A DNA stretch of 64,000 nucleotides from Corynebacterium yudongzhengii (GTDB lineage Bacteria > Actinomycetota > Actinomycetes > Mycobacteriales > Mycobacteriaceae). Of the stretch, positions 1 through 7,219 are shown in pieces (position 1 is the first letter of the stretch; each line of letters starts with the position of its first letter). A model generated the notes under the pieces. It was not told the DNA's origin and ran no database searches. It saw only the letters and a list, made by a program, of their open reading frames with translations. The position numbers were made by a program, and so were the translations under genes. The stretch is taken from positions 2,356,001 to 2,420,000 of the forward strand of contig NZ_CP026947.1 of assembly GCF_003065405.1 (NCBI RefSeq), given 5' to 3'.

Positions 1-348
1 GACGGCGTCCGTATCTTCTTTCCCGATCCCTGGCCGAAGGCCCGCCACCACAAACGTCGCATCATCCAGTCCGGCCCGCTGCGGCTCATTGCCTCCCGTC
101 TCAAGCCGGGTGGGGTACTGCACGTCGCCACCGATCACGCGGACTACGCGGAGTGGATCGACGAGCTGGTCCACGTCGAAGATCTCCTCGAGTACAAAGG
201 CTGGCCCTGGCCGGAAGCCCCGCTTCTGACAGACCGGCAGGTCATCACCAAGTTCGAGGGCAAGGGCCTCGATAAGGACCATGTGATCCACGAGTATCTG
301 TGGCGTCGTACGGAGGCCGAGAACCCGGATACCGTCGTAAAGCCGTAG
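1..348 (+). CDS. trmB: tRNA (guanine-N7-)-methyltransferase, 3' part only
   Basis: Reading frame 1 is open from the first base to a TAG at 346-348 and gives 115 residues beginning [20 protein letters not shown]. The FPDPWPKxRHxKRR stretch is the signature of TrmB, which uses S-adenosylmethionine to make m7G46 in tRNA variable loops. The rest ([16 protein letters not shown]) also fits the C-terminal half of the Rossmann methyltransferase. The N-terminal half with the SAM-binding loop lies outside the window. A trmB gene next to a NYN-domain gene and an mmpL3-type gene is the usual mycolata arrangement. Confidence 0.93.
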   Translation, partial: DGVRIFFPDPWPKARHHKRRIIQSGPLRLIASRLKPGGVLHVATDHADYAEWIDELVHVEDLLEYKGWPWPEAPLLTDRQVITKFEGKGLDKDHVIHEYLWRRTEAENPDTVVKP

Positions 349-432
349 ACTCGATACGGTGCCGCTTCCGGGAAACCGGCCGCGGCCCGCGCTTTTTGAG
401 AATATTTCTGACATCGACAAAGGACGTTCATC

Positions 433-1113
433 GTGAGTGATATCCACGAGTCGACCCACCACTACAGCCCTGGTGCCGCCCCCGGCCCCGACGGGCTCCT
501 GCTCGTCTGGGACGCCCCGAACCTCGACATGGGACTGGGTGCGATCCTCGGTGGGCGCCCCACCGCGGCGTATCGCCCGCGTTTCGACGCCATCGGTCGC
601 TGGCTCATCAACGAAGCCAACCAGCTCTCCGCCGAGCTGCACACCCGCCTCGAGCCGGAGGCCACCGTGTTCACCAACGTCTCCCCCGGCGGCGCGGACG
701 TCGTCCGCCCGTGGGTGGAGGCGCTGCGCAACGTGGGTTTCGCGGTCTTCGCGAAGCCGAAGGTCACCGAGGATTCGGACGTCGATCCGGACATGCTCGC
801 CCACATCGAGCGCCGCCGCTCGGAGGGCACGCTGCGCGGGCTCGTCGTTGCCAGCGCCGACGGCCAGAACTTCCACGAGACCATCAATGAGCTTATCGAC
901 GACGGCCTCCCCGTCACCGTCCTCGGCTTCCACGAGCACTCCGCCTGGGCCCTGTCGGACGACGCCATTCACTTCGTCGACCTCGAGGAGATCCCCGGGG
1001 TCTTCCGCGAGCCGCTGCCGCGTATCAACCTGGACAAGCTGCCGGACGAGGGCGCCTGCCTGCAGCCGTTCCGCCCGCTGACGTCCTTGCTCAACAGCCG
1101 CCAGGGTTCCTGA
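433..1113 (+). CDS. NYN-domain (PIN-like) protein
   Basis: Encodes 226 residues from a GTG start. The opening LLLVWDAPNLDMGLGAILGG carries the first acidic residue of a NYN/PIN-like nuclease fold (DAPNLD). Later acidic stretches VTEDSDVDPDMLAHIE and VVASADGQNFHETI supply the usual second and third acidic positions. NYN proteins are predicted metal-dependent RNases, but the substrate here is unknown. The gene is 84 bp behind trmB and 25 bp ahead of the MmpL gene, the same order as mycobacterial trmB/Rv0207c/mmpL3, so a cell-envelope link is possible but unproven. The family call is fairly safe; catalytic activity is inference. Confidence 0.8.
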   Translation: MSDIHESTHHYSPGAAPGPDGLLLVWDAPNLDMGLGAILGGRPTAAYRPRFDAIGRWLINEANQLSAELHTRLEPEATVFTNVSPGGADVVRPWVEALRNVGFAVFAKPKVTEDSDVDPDMLAHIERRRSEGTLRGLVVASADGQNFHETINELIDDGLPVTVLGFHEHSAWALSDDAIHFVDLEEIPGVFREPLPRINLDKLPDEGACLQPFRPLTSLLNSRQGS

Positions 1114-1138
1114 TAGCACGAAAAGGAGGCACCGCGCC

Positions 1139-3418
1139 GTGTTCCTGAAGTGGGGCTATGTCGCTTACCGGTTCCGCCGGATCATTCCCGTCATTTTTAT
1201 CGGCCTGATTGTGGCGCTGTTTGTGGGCTTCGGCATTCGTCTCGAGGACCGCCTCAGCCAAGAAGGCTGGGAGGACCCGAACGCCTCGTCGACCACCGCC
1301 GCCCAGATCGAGCAGGAGGTCTTCGCCCGGGATAACTCCGGCGACGTGATCCTGCTGTTCTCCTCGGATGGCGGCGTCCAGGAAGGCCCGGAGTTCGACG
1401 CCGCGTATCGTCACCTCGAGCAGCTCGGCGCCGAGCACCCGGAGCAGATCGCCCACATCACCAGCTACTTCGATACCCGTAGCCCGGAGATGATCACCGA
1501 CGACGGCACCACCGCGTTCGCCGCCATCGGCCTCGAAGGCGACGACGAGCAGACCCTCCAGGACTTCCGCGCCATCGAGGATTTCCTCGTGCCTGCCGAG
1601 CTTCCCGACGGCATGTCCGTCGAGGTCGCCGGCGCCACCGCCGTCGCCGACGCGCTAGACGACGGCATGTCCGACGACATCTCGCGCGCCGAGCAGATCG
1701 GCCTGCCTTTTGTCGCCCTGTTGCTGCTCGTGGTCTTCGGCTCCGTGATGGCTGCGTTCATGCCGCTGATCATCGGCGTGCTCTCGATCATGGGCGCGCT
1801 CGGCATCCTGTCGATTCTGGCCGGCACCTTGCAGGTCAACGTCTTCTCCCAGGCCGTGGTCACCCTGCTGGGCCTCGGCCTAGCCATCGACTACGGGCTG
1901 TTTATGGTCTCCCGCTTCCGTGAGGAGATGGACAAGGACGAGCCCATCGGCCGCGCCGTCGCCATCACGACCGCCACCGCCGGCAAGACGGTGGTCTTCT
2001 CCGCGTTCATGGTCATGGTGGCACTCTCTGGCCTGTTGCTGTTCCCGCAGGCGTTTTTGAAGTCGGTGTCCTACGGCGCGATCGCGGCCGTGGGGCTGGC
2101 GGCGCTTTTATCGGTGACGATCCTGCCGGCGCTGTTCGGGATGCTCGGCAAGAACATTGACAAGTTCGCGATCCGCAAAACCTCCCGGCGCGGCCGCCGT
2201 ATCGAAGACACCTTCTGGTACCGCATCCCCGCCTGGGCGATGAAGCACTCGAAGAAGATGACGGTGCTCATCGTCGGCGGGTTGATGCTGCTCATGCTGC
2301 CGATCGTCAACATTTCCTTCGGCGGCATTAACGAGACCTACCTTCCGCCGGCCCACGAGACCCGCCAGGCGCAGGACACCTTCAACGAGGAGTTTCCGGA
2401 GTTTCGCACCGAACCCATCAAGCTGGTGGTGACGAACGCGGATAACAGCCAGCTGGTGGACGTCGTCATGCAAACCCGCGAGGTCGAGGGCCTCACCGGG
2501 CCCATGACCGCCGGCCAGTCCATCGCCGGCACGACCGTGCTCTCCGCCGGCATCGTCGACCGCGACGACAACCAGGATGTCATCGAGCAGCTGCGCGCCA
2601 TCGAGGCCCCCGCCGGCGTGGACCTCTACATCGGCGGCACCCCCGCCATGGAGGTCGAGTCCCTCGAGGCGCTCTTTGAGAGGCTGCCGTGGATGGCGCT
2701 CTACCTGGTCGTCGCCACCTTTATCCTCATGATGCTGGTGTTCGGCTCGATGGTGCAGCCGGCGAAGGCGATCATCATGACCGCCCTCGGCATGGGCGCG
2801 ACGCTGGGTATCCTCACCCTCATGTTCGTCCAGGGCTACGGCTGCGATCTGTTGGGCTTCTCGCCGGGCCCGCTGATGAGCCCGGTGGTGGTGCTCATCG
2901 TCGCGATCATCTACGGCCTGTCCACCGACTACGAGGTCTTCCTCGTCTCCCGCATGGTGGAGGCCCGCGATCGCGGCAGATCCACCGACGAGGCCATCAA
3001 GCTCGGCACCGCGCGCACCGGCACGATCATCACCGCTGCCGCGCTCATCATGATCGTCGTGGCCGCCGCCTTCGCGCTTTCCGACATCGTCATGATGAAA
3101 TACATCGCCTTCGGCATGATATTCGCCCTCGCGATCGACGCCACCGTCATCCGCATGCTGCTCGTGCCCTCGGTCATGCACCTGCTGCGCGAAGACAACT
3201 GGTGGGCGCCCGGGCCCATCAAGAGGCTCTACCACCGCATCGGGCACGGCTCGGAGGAGCAGCTTGACGACGAGCACGCCCCCGTCGTCACCCCCTCCCC
3301 GGAACCTGCGGAGGCCACGGCCGCTCGCGGTAGCCGCGATACCCGGCACAACGACGAGCTCATCCCCTTCCAGGAGCTCAGGGACCGCCTCCAACGCGAC
3401 CGAGACGCTGGCCAGTGA
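1139..3418 (+). CDS. cmpL1: MmpL3-type RND transporter, trehalose monomycolate exporter (CmpL1-like)
   Basis: Encodes 759 residues from a GTG start with an AAGGAGG ribosome-binding site at 1123-1129. Topology fits the MMPL/RND family: one N-terminal helix, a periplasmic loop (about residues 45-185), a block of helices, a second periplasmic loop (about 400-520), a second block and a charged cytoplasmic tail of about 80 residues. The paired motifs GLAIDYGLFMVSRFREEM and GLSTDYEVFLVSRMVE are the proton-relay Asp-Tyr pairs of transmembrane helices 4 and 10. MmpL3/CmpL1 proteins flip trehalose monomycolate to the outer face for use by mycoloyltransferases such as those at 15670 and 18367. The last codons overlap the next gene. 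Confidence 0.92.
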   Translation: MFLKWGYVAYRFRRIIPVIFIGLIVALFVGFGIRLEDRLSQEGWEDPNASSTTAAQIEQEVFARDNSGDVILLFSSDGGVQEGPEFDAAYRHLEQLGAEHPEQIAHITSYFDTRSPEMITDDGTTAFAAIGLEGDDEQTLQDFRAIEDFLVPAELPDGMSVEVAGATAVADALDDGMSDDISRAEQIGLPFVALLLLVVFGSVMAAFMPLIIGVLSIMGALGILSILAGTLQVNVFSQAVVTLLGLGLAIDYGLFMVSRFREEMDKDEPIGRAVAITTATAGKTVVFSAFMVMVALSGLLLFPQAFLKSVSYGAIAAVGLAALLSVTILPALFGMLGKNIDKFAIRKTSRRGRRIEDTFWYRIPAWAMKHSKKMTVLIVGGLMLLMLPIVNISFGGINETYLPPAHETRQAQDTFNEEFPEFRTEPIKLVVTNADNSQLVDVVMQTREVEGLTGPMTAGQSIAGTTVLSAGIVDRDDNQDVIEQLRAIEAPAGVDLYIGGTPAMEVESLEALFERLPWMALYLVVATFILMMLVFGSMVQPAKAIIMTALGMGATLGILTLMFVQGYGCDLLGFSPGPLMSPVVVLIVAIIYGLSTDYEVFLVSRMVEARDRGRSTDEAIKLGTARTGTIITAAALIMIVVAAAFALSDIVMMKYIAFGMIFALAIDATVIRMLLVPSVMHLLREDNWWAPGPIKRLYHRIGHGSEEQLDDEHAPVVTPSPEPAEATAARGSRDTRHNDELIPFQELRDRLQRDRDAGQ

Positions 3419-4464
3419 GTGCTGCGGCGCGTCGCTGGCTGCGCTGGCTGATCCCGCTGGTCCTGCTGGCCATCGTGGTGTTCGCGTTTCGCGACCAGCT
3501 GGCCTTCATCGGCCAGGCGTTCCGCGAGCTTCGCGACGCCCACCTGGTCCCCATCACCCTCGCCACCATCGCGGCGGTGATCTCGCTGGCGGCGATGGGC
3601 GCCGTCATGCAGATCCTGCTGCGCGCCGGCCAGGTGCACATCGGCCTCGGCCAGAGCACCGCCCTCACGCTGGCCTCCAACGCCTGGTCCACCACCCTGC
3701 CCGCGGGCCCGGCGTTCTCCGCCGTGTTGACGTTCCAGGTCCAGCGGCGCTGGGGCGCGCCGGCGGTGGTGTGCGCGTGGTTCGTCGTCATCTCTTCGGT
3801 GATCTCGACGATGTGGCTCGCCGTCATCGGCATCGCCGCCGTACTCTTAGGCGCTGACCTGGGCCTATGGTCGCTGCTGGCCACGCTGGGCATCACGATC
3901 GCGGCCACCGCCTTCATCTACTGGATCTCCCTAAGGCCCGACATCCTGTGCCGGTGGGCACACGCGCTGCTCCCCCGCGCCAACCGTATGTTGCGGCGGG
4001 AGGCGTCGGCGGGGCTTGAGGGCGTCGATAAGCAACTCGGCGTCTTGTCGACCGTGCGCCTCGGGGTCGGGGGGTTCACCCTGGCCAGCGCCTACTCGCT
4101 GCTCAACCGGCTTACCGACGCCGCCGTCGTCTGGTTCTCCGTCTGGGCCGTCACCGGCGAGCTGCCCGGGCTACAGTCCGGGGTCAACCAAACCACGCTC
4201 ATGGGCGTGCTGCTGGCCTACATCACCGCGAAACTCGCCGGATCCGCGCAGGTCACGCCGTCCGGGCTGGGGACGGTGGAGGCGGCGATCATCGCCACAC
4301 TCGTGGCGACCGGGATGACCGCCGTCGACGCCACCGGCACCGCCATCATCTACCGAGCGATCTCCTTCGCCCTGATCACCGCCATCGGCTGGGCTATCTA
4401 CTTCCTCTACTACGCCCGCGACGGGTTCTCCGGTCCGGCGCAGTTGCGCGAGCGAATAGAATAA
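3415..4464 (+). CDS. Flippase-like/LPG-synthase transmembrane-region integral membrane protein
   Basis: Encodes 349 residues from GTG, overlapping the stop of the MmpL gene by four bases (GTGA), which implies translational coupling. The protein is a string of about eight hydrophobic segments with the LPG_synthase_TM (UPF0104/YbhN) pattern: SNAWSTTLPAGPAFSAVLTFQVQRRWG, then GGFTLASAYSLLNRLTDAAVVWFSVWAVTGELP, then AKLAGSAQVTPSGLGTVEAAIIATLVATGM. There is no soluble synthase domain. Family members carry or flip lipids. Coupling to the exporter suggests a role in mycolate or envelope lipid transport, but this is inference from position. Confidence 0.78.
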   Translation: MSAAARRWLRWLIPLVLLAIVVFAFRDQLAFIGQAFRELRDAHLVPITLATIAAVISLAAMGAVMQILLRAGQVHIGLGQSTALTLASNAWSTTLPAGPAFSAVLTFQVQRRWGAPAVVCAWFVVISSVISTMWLAVIGIAAVLLGADLGLWSLLATLGITIAATAFIYWISLRPDILCRWAHALLPRANRMLRREASAGLEGVDKQLGVLSTVRLGVGGFTLASAYSLLNRLTDAAVVWFSVWAVTGELPGLQSGVNQTTLMGVLLAYITAKLAGSAQVTPSGLGTVEAAIIATLVATGMTAVDATGTAIIYRAISFALITAIGWAIYFLYYARDGFSGPAQLRERIE

Positions 4465-4469
4465 AAACC

Positions 4470-4859
4470 ATGTCACGTGTTAACGCCGTAGTGCTGGATC
4501 TCATCGCTATCACTGTTTTCGCTGTTCTCGCGCGGATCGCCCACCAATCCGAGGACATGCCGCTGACCTTCCTCGGCATCTTGTCGACTCTGTGGCCCTT
4601 CGTCATCGGCGTCGTTCTCGGCTGGATCGTGGTCAGCGCGGCCGGGCGCTCGGGTGTTCGGGTTCGTTCCGGCGGCTGGCTGGTCTGGCTGGTGACGGTT
4701 ATCGTGGGCCTGGCGATCTGGGGAATCCGCAACACTTCCTTCCCGCACTGGTCCTTCATCACGGTCGCATCGATCATGTCCGCGCTGCTGATGCTCGGAT
4801 GGCGCGGGATTCACGCTTTGGTGGTGAAGCGGGGGCGTTCTCGGGCGCGGGTGGCGTAG
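4470..4859 (+). CDS. DUF3054 family membrane protein
   Basis: Encodes 129 residues in four predicted transmembrane helices. The N-terminal VLDLIAITVFAVLARIAHQSEDMPLTFLGILSTLWPFVIG and the middle GWLVWLVTVIVGLAIWGIRNTSFPHWSFITVASIMSALLMLGWRG are the features by which DUF3054 proteins are recognised. No function is known. It begins 5 bp after the preceding gene and is probably the last gene of the same transcript. The following 530 bp hold two family A repeats. Confidence 0.8.
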   Translation: MSRVNAVVLDLIAITVFAVLARIAHQSEDMPLTFLGILSTLWPFVIGVVLGWIVVSAAGRSGVRVRSGGWLVWLVTVIVGLAIWGIRNTSFPHWSFITVASIMSALLMLGWRGIHALVVKRGRSRARVA

Positions 4860-4970
4860 GTTTCTTGCGTTGTTGGGTGGTCACTTGGCGTGGTCACTTG
4901 GGCCCCATCCGTATCAACGGTCTCTCGGGCGGGCTCTGATGGATTGCTGGCGGCTTGCTTGACATAACGC

Positions 4971-5063
4971 GTTATCGCTGATCGAAAGGAGGTGCCCCTA
5001 AAGGAGTCCCCCTTTCGACCGCGCGAGACTCCTTTCTATAGGGGTGAATTCGACCAGCGCTAA
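4971..5063 (+). repeat. Family A intergenic repeat, copy A1
   Basis: Starts GTTATCGCTGATCGAAAGGA and ends ATTCGACCAGCGCTAAC, so the ends pair. Inside, CCCCTAAAGGAGTC pairs with GACTCCTTTCTATAGGGG, with the core CCTTTCGACCGCGCG at the tip. The 5' arm can pair instead with the core CCTTTCGACC, giving two alternative folds. It lies downstream of the DUF3054 gene, in the same orientation as A2, A5, A9 and A10. Confidence 0.85.
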
Positions 5064-5190
5064 CGCAACACGAGACCCCGGCCGAGGCGCGAGGCGAACC
5101 ACCCGACGCCTGGCCACACCAGACCCATCCGTCCCAACAGCCTCCCCGGCAAACCCGCACAGCCTGCCCGCACCTTTCCATCCATAACGC

Positions 5191-5282
5191 ATTATCGCTG
5201 GTCGAAAGGAGGCACCCCTAAAGGAGTCCCCTTTCGACCGCGCGAGACTCCTTTCTATAGGGGTGAGTTCGACCAGCGCTAA
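5191..5282 (+). repeat. Family A intergenic repeat, copy A2
   Basis: Near-identical to A1 over its whole length, including the flank CATAACGC(A/G)TTATCGCTG on the left and GCGCTAACGCAACACGAG on the right. The two copies are 220 bp apart in direct orientation. The unrelated sequence between them suggests two insertions or a duplication followed by divergence. Confidence 0.85.
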
Positions 5283-5289
5283 CGCAACA

Positions 5290-5392
5290 CGAGGAAATCA
5301 CCCGGAAACGCCGACAAAACACCCGACAAAACGCCGGCAAAACACCCCACAAAACACCCAGAACAGCACCCAAACCAAACCACAAACGCCAA
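5290..5392. repeat. A/C-rich low-complexity stretch
   Basis: One strand is almost free of T and is built from loosely repeated words such as GACAAAACACCC, GGCAAAACACCCC and CACAAAACACCC, with a period of about 13-15 bp. The complementary strand is a run of TTTTG and GGGTG words. It lies just beyond the terminator of the small minus-strand ORF, outside any recognised gene. Confidence 0.6.
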
Positions 5393-5425
5393 AACCCGGT
5401 GCCCGCATCGAGCGGGACACCGGGT
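5390..5425 (-). terminator. Rho-independent terminator behind the 31-codon ORF and the accD3 operon
   Basis: On the minus strand ACCCGGTG plus CCCGC pairs with GCGGG plus CACCGGGT (13 pairs, one bulged base, 5-base loop), followed directly by TTTT. It is the first strong terminator after accD3 and sits 31 bp beyond the stop of the small ORF. Confidence 0.88.
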
Positions 5426-5455
5426 CAGCAGTCAGAAACGCCTAGGGCAGACGCA

Positions 5456-5551
5456 TCAGAGCGGCGGGAGCATGCCGGCCGGGATGTAGGTGACAAGCAT
5501 GACGACGTAGTTGACGATCTCACCGATGATGTCGAGGGCAGAGCTGAGCAT
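5456..5551 (-). CDS. Small hydrophobic protein of 31 residues
   Basis: ATG at 5551 reads MLSSALDIIGEIVNYVVMLV then TYIPAGMLPPL and a TGA. A GAAAGGAA ribosome-binding site lies 9 bases upstream of the ATG, and a strong terminator follows at 5390-5425. The peptide is one amphipathic or membrane-spanning helix with two acidic residues and a Pro-rich end. It lies 123 bp behind accD3 on the same strand. I do not recognise the family. Its size recalls the short helical corynebacterial envelope peptides (PorA/PorH class), but it has no visible sequence match to those I remember. It could instead be a membrane microprotein or a leader-like ORF. Confidence 0.6.
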   Translation of the reverse strand: MLSSALDIIGEIVNYVVMLVTYIPAGMLPPL

Positions 5552-5674
5552 GAAGGGGGTTCCTTTCTGAAACGGGGCCCGGCCGGGTGGTGGGCCGGAG
5601 TGTCATTAGAGGTTATCGCGAAACGATACCGGCGCGTTAACAAACCCGCACCGCAACCACCGAAACCACACCCA

Positions 5675-7219
5675 TCACATCGGCATAATGTTGTGCTTCT
5701 TCTCGAGGTCCTCGACGTGCTTCGTACGCAGCTGGCGCAGGGCCTGGCGCAGCATGATGCGGGACTGGTTGGGCTCGATCATGGCGTCGAGGTAGCCGCG
5801 CTCGGCGGCGACGTAGGGGCTGGTCATGTTCTCGTCGTAGAAGTCCATGAAGACCTTCTTCATGTAGGCGCGCTGGTCGGGGTCTTCGATCTGGGCGAGC
5901 TGCTTGCCCTGGATCATGACCACGGCGGCCGCGGCACCCATGACGGCGATCTGGGCCGTCGGCCAGGCGAAGTTGAGGTCGCCGGCGAGATTCTTCGAGC
6001 CCATGACGGCGTAGGCGCCGCCGTAGGCCTTGCGGACGATGAGCGTGACCTTCGGCACGGTGGCCTCGACAGCCGCGAACGCGAGCTTGGCGCCGCGGTG
6101 GATGAGGCCGGCCTTTTCTTGCTCGACACCCGGCAGGTAGCCGGGGGTGTCCACGACGAAGACGAGCGGGATGTTGTAGGCGTCGCAGATGCGGATGAAG
6201 CGGGCGGCCTTGTCGGCGGCGTCGGCGTCGATACACCCGGCGAGGTGGATCGGGTTGTTGGCGACGAAGCCGACGGCGCGGCCGTCGATACGCCCGAGCG
6301 CCGTGATGATGTTCGGGGCGTAGTTTTCCTGGAGCTCGATGAGGTCCTCGTCGTCGCCGAGCAGCGGGAGGAGGTCGAGCATGTCGTAGCCGGCGTTGGT
6401 GTCGTCGGGCATGAAGTCGTCGAGCTCGGCGTCGAAACTGACGTCCTCGTCGGCGGGCGCGCCCACCACCGGCGCGTCGTCGAAGCAGGTCAGCGGCAGG
6501 TGGCCGAGCAGATCGCGGACGAGATCGAAGGCTTCCTCCTCGTCCTCGACCACGGCCTGGACGTTGCCGTTGCGCTCCTGCTGGCGCGCGCCGCCGAGCT
6601 CGGCGGAGGTGACGTCTTCGCCGGTGACCTCGCGGATGACGGCCGGGCCGGTGACGTACATCTCCGCTTCCTTGTCCACGGCGATGACGAAGTCCGTGGT
6701 CACCGGCGCGTAGACGGCGCCGCCGGCGGATTTGCCCATCATGATCGAGATCTGGGGGCTGCGCCCGCTCAGCGGCATCTGGCGGCGCGAGATCTCCGAG
6801 TACATCGCGAGGCTGGTCACGGCGTCCTGGATGCGGGCGCCGCCGGAGTCCTGGATGCCGATGACCGGGCAGCCGATGCGGATCGCCATCTCCATGATCT
6901 CCACGACCTTCTTGCCGAAGGTCACGCCCACCGAACCGCCGTAGACCGTCTTGTCGTGGGCGTAGACGCAGACGGGGCGGCCGTCGATACGCCCGTAGCC
7001 CGTGACCACACCGTCGGAGTACACCGCGTCATCGCCCGGGGCTTTGCCGAGGGCGCCGACTTCGGTGAAGGTGTCGTCGTCAAGCAACCGGTTGATGCGC
7101 TCGCGCGGGGTGGAGCGGCCGGCGTCGTCGCGCTTCTTCCGGGCGTTCTCGCTTCCCGGATCCTGCGCCTTCTCCAGACGCTCTCGCAGGTCAGCGAGCT
7201 TTTCGGCCGTAGTAGACAC
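5675..7219 (-). CDS. accD3: Acyl-CoA carboxylase beta (carboxyltransferase) subunit
   Basis: Encodes 514 residues from a GTG start that follows the pks13 stop without a gap (TGAGTG). It has the full carboxyltransferase fold of the AccD/PccB family. The N-terminal half has GYGRIDGRPVCVYAHDKTVYGGSVGVTFGKK and QDSGGARIQD; the C-terminal half has VFVVDTPGYLPGVEQE, RKAYGGAYAVMGSK and FAWPTAQIAVMGAAAAV. With AccA3 and AccD2-type partners encoded elsewhere, it carboxylates the C16/C18 acyl-CoA that becomes the alpha branch of mycolic acids, the extender used by Pks13. Co-transcription with pks13 and fadD32 supports the AccD3 assignment over a general AccD. Confidence 0.95.
   Translation of the reverse strand: MSTTAEKLADLRERLEKAQDPGSENARKKRDDAGRSTPRERINRLLDDDTFTEVGALGKAPGDDAVYSDGVVTGYGRIDGRPVCVYAHDKTVYGGSVGVTFGKKVVEIMEMAIRIGCPVIGIQDSGGARIQDAVTSLAMYSEISRRQMPLSGRSPQISIMMGKSAGGAVYAPVTTDFVIAVDKEAEMYVTGPAVIREVTGEDVTSAELGGARQQERNGNVQAVVEDEEEAFDLVRDLLGHLPLTCFDDAPVVGAPADEDVSFDAELDDFMPDDTNAGYDMLDLLPLLGDDEDLIELQENYAPNIITALGRIDGRAVGFVANNPIHLAGCIDADAADKAARFIRICDAYNIPLVFVVDTPGYLPGVEQEKAGLIHRGAKLAFAAVEATVPKVTLIVRKAYGGAYAVMGSKNLAGDLNFAWPTAQIAVMGAAAAVVMIQGKQLAQIEDPDQRAYMKKVFMDFYDENMTSPYVAAERGYLDAMIEPNQSRIMLRQALRQLRTKHVEDLEKKHNIMPM

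Noticed and set aside
2108-3394. A 428-codon minus-strand frame inside the MmpL gene
   Set aside because: Composition (HDDHDE, RRGGGD runs) is typical of antisense reading of a membrane protein gene, and there is no ribosome-binding site.
4972-5192. Short frames in the repeats coding for ALVEFTPIERSLARSKGG-like peptides at several islands
   Set aside because: The shared peptide only reflects the shared DNA repeat. Frames begin and end in unrelated flanks and lack ribosome-binding sites.
4971-5282. A1-A2 as an insertion sequence
   Set aside because: There is no transposase frame within or between the copies and no clear target duplication, so at most a non-autonomous element.
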